64,000 bases of DNA, from contig NC_061508.1 of NCBI RefSeq assembly GCF_022539505.1, positions 267,970,736 through 268,034,735 on the forward strand. The letters are read 5' to 3'. This stretch comes from Lolium rigidum. Lineage: Eukaryota; Streptophyta; Magnoliopsida; Poales; Poaceae. The notes below the pieces were generated by a model. The model ran no database searches, was not told the origin of the DNA, and was given only the letters and a program-made list of their open reading frames with translations. Below are positions 47,661 to 58,992 of this stretch, one piece after another; position 1 is the first letter of the stretch; the number at the start of each line of letters is the position of its first letter. Made by a program: the position numbers and the translations under genes.

Positions 47661-49355
47661 TGATGTCTACGGGTGCTTCTATTCTTGTAGACGAGTGTTG
47701 GGCCTCCAAGAGCGAGAGGTTTGTAGAACAGCGGCAAGTTTCCCTTAAGTGGATCACCCAAGGTTTATCGAACTCAGGGAGGAAGAGGTCAAAGATATCC
47801 CTCTCATGCAACCCTGCAACCACAAAGCAAGAAGTCTCTTGTGTCCCCAACACACCTAATAGGTGCACTAGTTCGGCGAAGAGATAGTGAAATACGGGTG
47901 GTATAAATAAGTAGTAGCAACGGCACCGGAAAAGTGCTTTGCCCGGGACGGTAAACAAGCGGTAGTAACGCAACGGTAGTAACGCGAGTAACAGTAAACA
48001 AGCAGCGATAGCGATATTTAGGAACAAGGCCTAGGGATCATACTTTCACTAGTGGACACTCTCAACATTGATCACATAACAGAATAGATAAATGCATACT
48101 CTACACTCTTGTTGGATGATGAACACCATTGCGTAGGATTACACGAACCCTCAATGCCGGAGTTAACAAGCTCCACAATTAAATGTTCATATTTAAATAA
48201 CCTTAGAGTGCATGACAGATCAACACGACTAAACCAAGTACTAACATAGCATGCACACTGTCACCTTCACACCATGTAGGAGGAATAGATCACATCAATA
48301 CCATCATAGCAATAGTTAACTTCATAATCTACAAGAGATCACAATCATAGCCTACGCCAAGTACTAACACGGATGCACACACTGTCACCATTACACCGTG
48401 CGGGAGGAATAAAACTACTTTAATAACATCACTAGAGTAGCACATGGATAAATTGTGATACAAAACACATTGCAATCATAAAGGGATATAAATAAGCACT
48501 TCACTATGCCATTCATAACAGTGAATAAGTATTACGTGAAATATAGCCTAAGAGACCCACACGGTGCACACACTTGTCACCTTTACACACGTGGGACAAG
48601 GAGTCTCCGGAGATCACATAAGTAAAATTCACTTGACTAGCATAACGACATCTAGATTACAAGCATCATCATATGAATCTCAATCATGTAAGGCAGCTCA
48701 TGAGATTATTGTATTGAAGTACATAGGAGAGAGATGAACCACATAGCTACCGGTACGGCCCCGAGCCTCGATGGAGAACTACTCCCTCCTCATGGGAGAC
48801 GAGCAGCGTTGATGAAGATGGCGGTGGTGTCGATGGAGGAGCCTTCCGGGGCACTTCCCCGTCCCGGCGGCGTGCCGGAACGGAGACTCATGTCCCCCGG
48901 ATCTTGGCTTCGCGATGGCGGCGGCTGCGGAAGGTTTCTCGTACCGTGGCTTTTTCCGTATCGAGGTTTTAGGTCCGGGACCTTTATATAGGCGAAGAGG
49001 CGGCGTCGGAAGGTCGAAGGGCGACGACACCATAGGCTGGCGCGGCCGGGGCCCGAGCCGCGCTGCCCTATCATCCAGGGCCCACGGGGCTCCCCTGCGG
49101 TGACTCTCGGGTGTTCGGATGCTTCCGGGCAAAATAGGAACACTGGGCGTTGATTTCGTCCAATTCCGAGAATATTTCTTTACTAGGATTTCGAAACCAA
49201 AAACAGCGAAAACAGGAACGGCCCTTCGGCATCTCGTCAATAGGTTAGTTCCGGAAAACGCATAAATATGACATAAAGTGTGCATAAAACATGTAGATAT
49301 CATCAATAATGTGGCATGGAACATAAGAAATTATCGATACGTCGGAGACGTATCA
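47661..49355 (-). repeat. Element A 5' LTR
   Basis: 1695 bp, TGAT...ATCA. The TATA box on the minus strand is at about 48981-48990. It differs from the 3' LTR by scattered substitutions, often at CpG, and by single-base indels. Confidence 0.93.
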
Positions 49356-49751
49356 AGAGTGTCCACTAGTGAAAGTATGATCCCTAGGCCTTGTTTCTAA
49401 GCATTGAAACACCGTTTCCAACAAGTTCTGCTACATGTTCGCTTGCTGCCATTTTTATTTCAGATTGCAATTACTACTTATAATCATTCATATTACTTGT
49501 ATTTCACTATCTCTTCGCCGAACTAGTGCACCTATACATCTGACAAGTGTATTAGGTGTGTTGGGGACACAAGAGACTTCTTGTATCTTAATTGCGGGGT
49601 TACTTCGAGAGGGATATCTTTGACCTCTACCTCCCCGAGTTCGATAAACCTTGGGTGATTCACTTAAGGGAAACTTGCTGCTTGTTCTACAAACCTCTGC
49701 TCTTGGAGGCCCAACAACTGTCTACGGGAATAGAAGCGTGCGTAGACATCA
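49356..49751 (+). mobile_element. Element B 5' LTR, right part
   Basis: Begins with the duplicated AGAGT and continues the LTR of element B to GTAGACATCA at 49751. It is followed directly by the primer site. Confidence 0.85.
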
Positions 49752-49761
49752 AGCTATTTTA

Positions 49762-49779
49762 CGGCGCCGTTGCCGGGGA
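49762..49779 (+). other. Element B primer binding site
   Basis: CGGCGCCGTTGCCGGGGA, a tRNA-Asp-type site ten bases after the LTR. A weaker partial copy (AGCACTGTTGCCGG) lies near 49830. Confidence 0.7.
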
Positions 49780-49923
49780 GGTAAGGTAAAAGGTATTCAC
49801 ATCCTCCGACTACTAAGCTATTTCCTAGCACTGTTGCCGGTGTGTGAGTGCTCGAAGCTATTTCCTTTAGATTCTGCAATTATATATTTTTGTTTCTTGT
49901 TTTTATTTCACTAGTTAGGCTTA

Positions 49924-50971
49924 ATGGAAAACAACAAAAAAATTAGAGATCTTTATGAAATTTATATTGAATTAGGACATGATGCTTTTGAAGAGAAAAT
50001 TAAAAAACCTATGGAAGTTTGTCTGCATAATAGTGGTAGTAATGTTATTAGTATAAATTCTTTGGACACCATTATTTTTAATGCTATGGAAAAACCCAAG
50101 CTTGGGGAAGCTAGTTTATATAAAAATAATCTTTTTTGCTCCTCAGTTTTGGATGAAGTATTTTGCCTTGATAATGCTTTGTCTCCAATATGTGGTAATT
50201 CGAATGATGCTTGTGATATTCCAAATCCACCTGTTGAAAGTATTCCTTTTAAAATACCTCTGAAAATTGTTGAAAGGGTTATGAATGATCAGTATGTAGG
50301 GGATGGATCAGTCCATCCAAGCGTTCACTTGTCTAAACTTACAGAACTTTGTGAGTTATTTGAGATTGCAGGTTTATCAAGAGAAAATGTTATGAGGAAA
50401 CTATTTCCATTGTCACTTAAGGACAAAACAAAGGAATGGTATAGGCTGCTGGATGAACAACCATCGAATTGGAAACAGCTTGAATCTCTCTTTTACTCTA
50501 AATTTTATCCTCTTCATGAAGTGCATCTAGATAGGAATCGCATTTATAATTTTTACCCTCGTGATGGAGAAAGCATTGCTCAAGCTTGGGGAAGACTAAA
50601 AACATTAATACTCAAATGTCCTAACCATGAGCTTTCTGAGGAAATAATTGTTACTAATTTTTTTGCAAGGCTTTCAAGTCATTATAAGGATTATGTAGAT
50701 GCATGTTCACAGGGTTCTTTCACAAGTAAGAAGGTTGAAGCTAGATGGGATCTTCTTGAAAGAATTCAAAGCAATACTGAAGATTGGGAGAACGACAAAG
50801 GTAAAGAATCAGGTATAAACTATGAATATGAATGCATTAAGTCTTTCATTGAAACTGCTAGTTTTCAAAAGCTTAGTGATAATTATGGTCTTGATTCTCA
50901 AATTATTGTTGATTGTTGTAGAACCTTTGCTTCTCATATTAATGTTCCTAAAGAAAATTGGGACGTGTATC
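49924..50971 (+). pseudogene. Element B gag, truncated by a Copia LTR
   Basis: About 349 codons remain open. The N-terminal region shares DLYEIYIELGHDAFEEKI with element A. The Retrotrans_gag core spans roughly aa 130-255 (WYRLLDEQPSNWKQLESLFY, FYPRDGESIAQAWGRLKTLI, FFARLSSHYKDYVDAC). The following linker (NYEYECIKSF, DSQIIVDCCRTFASHI) is the usual continuation in this family. The frame ends only because the LTR of Copia element D begins at 50972 and supplies a TAG. Protease and polymerase parts are absent here. Confidence 0.85.
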
Positions 50972-52730
50972 TGTAGGGATTCGTTGCATAGAAAACAAAA
51001 AATTTCCTACCGCGAGAACGCAATCCAAGCCAAGATGCAATCTAGAAGATGGGAGCAACGAGGGGATGAACGAGACTCACCCTTGAAGATTTCCAAAGCC
51101 TACAAGATGAGGCTCTTGTTGCTGCGGTAGACGATCACTTGCCGCTTTCAAAAGCGCGTAGAAGATCTTGACGGTGCCACAATCGGGCAGCACCTCCTTA
51201 CTCGGTCACACGTTCGGTGTTGATGAAGACGACGTCCTTCTCCCCGTTCCAGCGGGCAGCGGAAGTAGTAGCTCCTCCTTGAATCCGGCAGCACGACGGC
51301 GTGGTGGCGGTGGTGATGGAGATCTCCGGCGGAGCTTCGCTAAGCGTTGCGGGAGAGGGGGAGGAGTGGGGCGGCTAGGGTTTAGGGAGAGGGGGTGGCC
51401 AGCCTCCTTGGGGTGCGGCCAAGGTGGTGGTGTTGTGGTGGCCGGCCCCCTCCCCTTGGCCCCTCATTATATAGGTGGAACCCCCAAGTGTTGGACTACA
51501 AGTCTTCGAATAAGACCCCAAACCAAAACCTTCCATATGACATGAAACCTACCCAAGGTGGGATTCCCACCTTTCCTTGGGAGGGGGTGGCCGGCCACCT
51601 TGGTGGAGTCCACCTGGGACTCCACCCCTCTAGGGTTGGCCGGCCATGGGTGGTGGAGTCCCTCCGGGACTCCACCTTCCAAAGTGATTTCTTCCGGACT
51701 TTTCTAGAACCTTCTAGAACCTTCCATAAATGCACCGGATCATTTTCAAACTTATAAAATGACTTCCTATATATGAATCTTATTCTCCGGACCATTCCGG
51801 AACTCCTCGTGATGTCCGGGATCCCATCCGAGACTTCGAACAAAACTTCGAACTCCATTCCATATTCAAGTTCTACTAATACGACATCAAACCTTAAGTG
51901 TGTCACCCTACGGTTCGCGAACTATGTAGACATGGTTGAGAACTCTCTCCGACCAATAACCAATAGCATGATCTGGATATCCATAATGGCTCCCACATAT
52001 TCAACGATGACTTAGTGATCGAATGAACCATTCACATACGATACCAATTCCCTTTGTCACGCGATATTTTACTTGTCCGAGGTTTGATCATCGGTATCTC
52101 TCTATACCTTGTTCAACCTCGTCTCCTGACAAGTACTCTTTACTCGTACTGTGGTATGTAGTCTCTTATGAACTTATTCATATGCTTGCAAGCTAATTAG
52201 ACGACATTCCACCGAAAGGGCCCAGAGTATATCTATCCGTCATCGGGATGGACAAATCCCACTGTTGATCCATATGCCTCAACTCATACTTTCCGGATAC
52301 TTAATCCCACCTTTATAACCACCCATTTACGCAGTGGCGTTTGATGTAATCAAAGTACCTTTCCGGTATAAGTGATTTACATGATCTCATGGTCGAAAGG
52401 ACTAGGTAACTATGTATCGAAAGCTTATAGCAAATAACTTAATGACGTGATCTTATGCTACGCTTAATATGGGTGTGTCCATTACATCATTCATATAATG
52501 ATATAACCTTGTTATTAATAACATCCAATGTTCATGATTATGAAACTCTAATCATCTATTAATCAACAAGCTAGTTAAGAGGCTCACTAGGGACTTATTG
52601 TTGTTTACATAACACACATGTACCAATGTTTCGGTTAATACAATTATAGCATGGTATATAAACATTTATCATAAACACAAAGATATATAATAACCACTTT
52701 TATTATTGCCTCTTGGGCATATCTCCAACA
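50972..52730 (-). repeat. Element D 3' LTR
   Basis: 1759 bp, reading TGTTGGAGATATGCCC at 52730 and ending CGAATCCCTACA at 50972 on the minus strand. This is the typical end pair of BARE/Angela-type LTRs in Pooideae. A TATA box (CTATATAATG on the minus strand) is near 51464-51474. Confidence 0.9.
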
Positions 52731-52750
52731 GTCTCCCACTTGCACTAGAG

Positions 52751-53357
52751 TCAATAATCTAGATTACATTGTAAGGTACCTAACACCCATGGCATTCGGT
52801 GTTGGTCATGCTTTGCCCTAGGGAGAGCTTTAGTCAACGGATCTGCTACATTCGGATCGGTGTGTACTTTGCAAATCTTTACTTCTCCATCTTCGATGTA
52901 CTCGCGAATCGAATGATAACGCAGCTTGATATGCTTCAGCCTCTTGTGTGACCTTGGTTCTTGTGCATTGGCGATGGCACCCATGTTATCACAATAGATG
53001 ACTAATGGGTCCAATGCACTAGGAACCACACCGAGCTCTACAATGAACCTCTTCATCCATACCGCTTCTGATGAAGCCTCTGAAGCCGCCATGTACTCCG
53101 ATTCTGTTGAAGACTTCGCCACCGTGCACTCGCTTCGAGCTTGCCCGACTTACTGCAGCACCATTCAATATAAACACGTGCCCAGCTTGTGACTTAGAGT
53201 CATCAGGATCAGTGTTCCAACTTGCATCGGTGTAACTGGTTACAACGAGCTCTTGGTCACCTCCATAACAAAGAAACATATCCTTAGTTCTTTTCAAGTA
53301 CTTCAGGATATTCTTGACCGCTGTCCAGTTGTTCCATTCCTGGATCACTTTGATATC
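52751..53357 (-). pseudogene. Element D Copia RNase H end, frameshifted
   Basis: Two minus-strand frames: first NILKYLKRTKDMFLCYGG and SYTDASWNTDPDDSKSQAG, then after a frameshift near 53120 AKSSTESEYMAASEAS, VIYCDNMGAIANAQEPRSH and KVHTDPNVADPLTKALP. The RNase H residues D (YTDAS), E (SESEY) and D (YCDNMG) are all visible. The upstream part is lost at 53357. Confidence 0.9.
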
Positions 53358-54954
53358 CGATACGTCTCCGACGTATCGATAATTTCTTATGTTCTATGCC
53401 ATATTATTGATGATACCTACATGTTTTATGCACACTTTATGTCATATTCGTGCATTTTCCGGAACTAACCTATTAACAAGATGCCGAAGTGCCGGTTCCG
53501 TTTTCTGCTGTTTTTGGTTTCGAAATCCTAGTAACGAAATATTCTCGGAATTGGACGAAACGAAGACCCGGGGGCCTATTTTGCCACGAACCTTCCGGAA
53601 GACCGAAGAGCATACGAAGTGGGGCCACGAGGTGGCGACACCACATGGCGGCGCGGCCAAGGGGGCCCGCGCCGCCCTGTGGTGTGGGCCCCTCGTCGGG
53701 CCCCGACTGCGCCCTTCCGCCTACTTAAAGCCTCCGTCGCGAAACCCCGATGCGAAAAAACCACGATACGGAAAACCTTGCGGAGACGCCGCCGCCGCCG
53801 ATCCCATCTCGGGGGATTCTGGAGATCTCCTCCGGCACCCTGCCGGAGAGGGGATTCATCTCCCGAAGGACTCTACACCGCCATGGTCGCCTCCGGAGTG
53901 ATGAGTGAGTAGTTCACCCCTGGACTATGGGTCCATAGCAAGTAGCTAGATGGTTGTCTTCTCCTCATTGTGCTTCATTGTCGGATCTTGTGAGCTGCCT
54001 AACATGATCAAGATCATCTATCCGTAATACTCTATGTTGTGTTTGTCGGGATCCGATGGATAGAGAATACCATGTTATGTTAATTATCAAGTTATTACAT
54101 ATGTGTTGTTTATGATCTTGCATGCTCTCCATTACTAGTAGAGGCTCTGGCCAAGTTTTTGCTTTTAACTCCAAGAGGGAGTATTTATGCTCGATAGTGG
54201 GTTCATGCACGCATTGACACCTGGGACGAGTGACGAAAGTTCTAAGGTTGTGTTGTGCTTGTTGCCACTAGGGATAAAACATTGGCGCTATGTCCGAGGA
54301 TGTAGTTGTTGATTACATTACGCACCATACTTAATGCAATTGTCTGTTGCTTTGCAACTTAATACTTGGAAGGGGTTCGGACGATAACCTCGAAGGTGGA
54401 CTTTTAGGCATAGATGCGGTTGGATGGCGGTCTATGTACTTTGTCGTAATGCCCAATTAAATCTCACTATACTTATCATGCCATGTATGTGCATTGTTAT
54501 GCCCTCTCTATTTGTCAATTGCCCGACTGTAATTTGTTCACCCAACATGCTTTTATCTTATGGGAGAGACACCTCTAGTGAACTGTGGACCCCGGTCCAT
54601 TCTTTTATACTTGAAATACAAATCTGCTGTAATACTTGTTTTACTCGTTTTCTCTCGCAAACAATCATCTTCCACACAATACGGTTAACCCTTTGTTACA
54701 GCAAGCCGGTGAGATTGACAACCTCACTGCTTTCGTTGGGGCAAAGTACTTTGGTTGTGTTGTGCGGGTTCCACGTTGGCGCCGGAATCTCTGGTGTTGC
54801 GCCGCACTACATCCCGCCGCCATCAACCTTCAACGTGCTTCTTGACTCCTACTGGTTCGATTAAACCTTGGTTTCTTACTGAGGGAAACTTGCCGCTGTG
54901 CGCATCACACCTTCCTCTTGGGGTTTCCAACGGACGTGTCAACTACACGCATCA
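53358..54954 (+). repeat. Element C (Athila-like) 5' LTR
   Basis: Begins (C)GATACGTCTCCGACG, where the usual first T is a C, and ends CTACACGCATCA at 54954. A TATA-like CTACTTAAAG is at 53721-53730. It is related to the LTRs of A and B over the first 250 bp. Confidence 0.85.
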
Positions 54955-54964
54955 AGCAAATTCC

Positions 54965-54982
54965 TGGCGCCGTTGCCGGGGA
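54965..54982 (+). other. Element C primer binding site (tRNA-Asp)
   Basis: TGGCGCCGTTGCCGGGGA, an 18-base site ten bases inside the LTR. This tRNA-Asp type is typical of the Athila lineage. Confidence 0.85.
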
Positions 54983-55209
54983 GATCAAGACACGCTGCAA
55001 GGGGAGTCTCCACTTCTCAATCTCTTTACTTTGTTTTTGTCTTGCTTTATTTTATTTACTACTTTGTTTGCTGCACTTATATCAAAACACAAAAAAATTA
55101 GTTGCTAGTTTTACTTTATTTATTGCCTTGTTTGCTATATCAAAAAACACAAAAAAATTAGTTTACTTGCATTTACTTTATCTAGTTTGTTTTATTTACT
55201 ACTGCTAAA

Positions 55210-55887
55210 ATGAGTAATCCTGAAGTTGAAGTTCGTTCATTTAAGCAACAAGGAGGAGAATGTTTAAAAGATGCTTGGTATAGAATTAGTGATGCCCATA
55301 ATAGGTGCACTAAGAAACACTCCACCACTATCCTACTCGGGAATTTTTATGTTGGTATCTCTAGTCTGGAATAGATATGTTCTTGATTGTCTCGCGGGGG
55401 TAACTTCCTAGGTGCTCCCGCTTTAGAGGCTAGTTGCATTATTGAGAGTTTATTTGGAACACCACCTACTAATGAAATTAAAATTGAAACCTCCCTTGAG
55501 GATGTTATGAAAAAATTGGAAACCATAGAGAAAATTTTTAGTGTTGAAACTAAGTTGGAGATGTTACTTGTTAAAACTGATAAACTTGATAAATCCTTAG
55601 GAGGAATTGATGAAAGAATTAGTGTCCTAGGAACTTGTGTTGATCATGATAATCAAATTAATAGGATTGGCGAACTTGAAAAAGCTATGGGAACTTTGGG
55701 TTCAACCTTTTCATCTTTACAGTTTAGAGAGAAAGCTTATGTGGGAAAGGAGCAAAAGTTTATGTATGCCTCTAAAGTGCCTAAACCAAAGAAATATTAT
55801 TATAGGCCTAAAATTGACAAAGCCCCTAGTACCACTGCAAATGGGGGAGCTTATGATATCAATGCTCCATCTCGCGATAATACTTGA
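55210..55887 (+). pseudogene. Element C gag-like ORF, interrupted
   Basis: Starts MSNPEVEVRSFKQQGGECLK, with DAWYRISDAHNRCTKKH following. A stop occurs near 55372 and a frame change follows, after which FLGAPALEASCIIESLFG and a coiled-coil-like helical stretch (EDVMKKLETIEKIF, about 55500-55700) are read to a TGA at 55885. This is the N-terminal gag region of an Athila-like family. The polymerase is absent. Confidence 0.7.
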
Positions 55888-58212
55888 GATACACTTTCTG
55901 CGCCTAGCTGAAAGGCGTTAAAGAAAAGCGCTTATGGGAGACAACCATGTTTTTACTACAGTATTTTTGTTTTATATTTGAGTCTTGGAAGTTGTTTACT
56001 ACTGTAGCAACCTCTCCTTATCTTAGTTTTGAGTTTTGTTGTGCCAAGTAAAGTCTTTGATAGTAAAGTAAGTACTAGATTTGGATTACTGCGCAGTTCA
56101 GATTTCTTTCGTTGTCACGAATCTGGGTCTATCTCCCTGTAAGTAGCTCAGAAAATTAAGCCAATTTACGAGCATGATCCTCAGATATGTACGCAACTTT
56201 CATTCAATTTGAGTATTTTCGTTTGAGCAAGTCTGTTGGCCTAATAAAATCCATCTTTACGGACTGTTCTGTTTTGACAGATTCTGTCTTTTATTTCGCA
56301 TTGCCTCTTTTGCTATGTTGGATGAATTTCTTTGATCCATTAATGTCCAAGTAGCTTTATGCAATGTCCAGAAGTGTTAAGAATGATTGTGTCACCTCTG
56401 AACATGTGAATTTTTATTATGCACTAACCCTCTAATGAGTTGTTTCGAGTTTGGTGTGGAGGAAGTTTTCAAGGATCAAGAGAGGAGTATGATGCAATAT
56501 GATCAAGGAGAGTGAAAGCTCTAAGCTTGGGGATGCCCCGGTGGTTCACCCCTGCATATTATAAGAAGACTCAAGCGTCTAAGCTTGGGGATGCCCAAGG
56601 CATCCCCTTCTTCATCGACAACATTATCAGGTTCCTCCCCCGAAACTATATTTTTATTCCGTCACATCTTATGCACTTTGCTTGGAGCGTCGGTTTGTTT
56701 TTGTTTTTGTTTTGTTTGAATAAAATGGATCCTAGCATTCACTTTATGGGAGAGAGACATGCTCCGCTGTAGCATATGGACAAATATGTCCTTAGGCTCT
56801 ACTCATAGTATTCATGGCGAAGTTTCTTCTTCGTTAAATTGTTATATGGTTGGAATTGGAAAATGCTACATGTAGTAACTCTAAAATGTCTTGGATAATT
56901 TGATACTTGGCAATTGTCGTGCTCATGTTTAAGCTCTTGCATCATATACCTTGCACCCATTAATGAAGAAATACTTAGAGCTTGCTAATTTGGTTTGCAT
57001 ATTTGGTTTCTCTAGAGTCTAGATAACATCTAGTATAGAGTTTTGAACAACAAGGAAGACGGTATGGAGTCTTATAATGTTTACCATATGTCTTTTATGT
57101 GAGTTTTGCTGTACCGTTCATCCTTGTGTTTGTTTCAAATAACCTTGCTAGCCTAAACCTTGTATCGAGAGGGAATACTTCTCATACATCCCAAATACTT
57201 GAGCCAACCACTATGCCATTTGTGTCCACCATACCTACCTACTACATGGTATTTATCCGCCATTCCAAAGTAAATTGCTTGAGTGCTACCTTTAAAATTT
57301 CCATCATCCGCCTTTACAATATATAGCAGCTCATGGGACAAATAGCTTAAAAACTATTGTGGTATTGAATATGTACTTATGCACTTTATCTCTTATTAAG
57401 TTGCTTGTTGTGCGATAACCATGCTTCTGGGGACGCCATCAACTATTCTTTGTTGAATATCATGTGAGTTGCTATGCATGTCCGTCTTGTCCGAAGTAAG
57501 AGAGATCTACCACCTTTATGGTTGGAGCATGCATATTGTTAGAGAAGAACTTTGGGCCGCTAACTAAAGCCATGATTCATGGTGGAAGTTTCAGTTTTGG
57601 ACACATATCCTCAATCTCATATGAGAATAGTAATTGTTGCCACATGCTTATGCATTAAAGAGGAGTCCATTATCTGTTGTCCATGTTGTCCCGGTATGGA
57701 TGTCTAAGTTGAGAATAATCAAAAGCGAGAAATCCAAAATGCGAGCTTTCTCCTTAGACCTTTGTACAGGCGGCATGGAGGTACCCCATTGTGACACTTG
57801 GTTAAAACATGTGCATTGCAAAGATCCGGTAGTCCAAGCTAATTAGGACAAGGTGCGGGCACTATTAGTATACTATGCATGAGGCTTGCAGCTTGTAAGA
57901 TATAATGTACATAACTCATATGCTTTATTACTACCGTTGACAAAATTGTTTCATGTTTTCAAAATAAAAGCTCTAGCACAAATATAGCAATCGATGCTTT
58001 CCTCTTTGAAGGACCATTCTTTTACTTTTATGTTGAGTCAGTTCACCTATTTCTCTCCACCTCAAGAAGCAAACACTTGTGTGAACTGTGCATTGATTCC
58101 TACATACTTGCATATTGCACTTGTTATATTACTCTATGTTGACTATTATCCATGAGATATACATGTTACAAGTTGAAAGCAACCATACAGGCAATCTTAA
58201 CTTAATCTGCCA
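55888..58212 (+). other. Element C non-coding internal region
   Basis: Counterpart of 44.4-46.8 kb in element A, in the opposite orientation. It contains CTAAGCTTGGGGATGC at 56521-56536 and 56579-56594. The 3' LTR of element C is not in the window; the sequence enters an assembly gap. Confidence 0.75.
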
Positions 58213-58312
58213 NNNNNNNNNNNNNNNNNNNNNNNNNNNNNNNNNNNNNNNNNNNNNNNNNNNNNNNNNNNNNNNNNNNNNNNNNNNNNNNNNNNNNNNN
58301 NNNNNNNNNNNN
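58213..58312. other. Assembly gap (100 N)
   Basis: Exactly 100 N between element C and LTR E. Order and distance across it are not guaranteed. Confidence 1.
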
Positions 58313-58992
58313 AAGTGTGAATAGATACCGGGAGAGTTTCCCCTATCAAACAATCAAGATCAAACCCAAATTGCTACGGCGGTGACGAGGTGCTGCGGAG
58401 GAGATGGCGGTGATGATGGTGAAGATGATGATGATGGTGATGGAGATGATGTCCAGCTCGATGGCGGTGACGATGGCGTCGATTTCCCCCTCCGGAGGGA
58501 ATTTCCCCGGCGGATTCCTGCCCGCCGGAGAGCTCTTTTCTCTCTGGTGTTCTCCACCCCGCGCAGGCGGGCCGTAACCCTTCGTGAGTATTCCTCTCGT
58601 GGCTTAGGTCTTCGGGACGAAGGGTTTCGCGAAGAAAAGGAGGCGAAAGGGGTCGTGGGCCCCCGGACCACATGGCGGCGCGGCCGGGGCATGGGCCGCG
58701 CCGCCCTAGGGTGTGGGCCCACCCCGGGTCCTCCCGGCCCCTCCTTCGGCTCCCTTCGTCATCCGGAAAAATAGGATTTTTGGTAAAACTCCCTTCCACA
58801 GTTGATCTTCCGAAATATTGCATTCGACGGTGCTTTTTCCAGCAGTAATCCCGGCTCCGGTGCTTGATCTCCAAATAATCATGAAACATGCAAAATAGAT
58901 GAAATAACATAAGTATTGTGTCCCAATATGAAATATATCAATGAATAACAGCAAATTATGATATAAAATAGTGATGCAATTTGGACGTATCA
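58313..58992 (-). mobile_element. LTR E, partial
   Basis: The minus strand starts TGATACGTCCAAATTGCATC at 58992 and runs into the gap. It is a different LTR family from A to C apart from the first bases. It contains GATGAT simple repeats at 58405-58460. It interrupts the third exon of the antisense ORF of element F. Confidence 0.75.

Larger units (their letters stand above)
42651..49355 (-). mobile_element. Element A: complete non-autonomous Athila-like retrotransposon
   Basis: 6705 bp, minus strand, bounded by two LTRs of about 1.7 kb, each TGAT...ATCA, and flanked by AGAGT on both sides. Internal order on the minus strand: primer site next to the upper LTR, a shortened gag-like ORF, about 2.5 kb of non-coding DNA, then a polypurine tract at the lower LTR. 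There is no protease, reverse transcriptase or integrase, so movement would depend on a related active element. Confidence 0.93.
50972..53357 (-). mobile_element. Element D: BARE/Angela-like Copia, 3' part only
   Basis: Minus strand. It comprises an LTR (50972-52730), a polypurine tract (AAGTGGGAGAC, just above 52730) and the end of polymerase up to 53357, where the LTR of element C cuts in. Integrase, most of the reverse transcriptase and the 5' LTR are missing from the window. Confidence 0.88.

Noticed and set aside
58405..58460. GATGAT-rich stretch considered as a CRISPR-like or satellite array
   Set aside because: Simple trinucleotide repetition without spacers, inside an LTR; the genome is a plant's and no CRISPR is expected.
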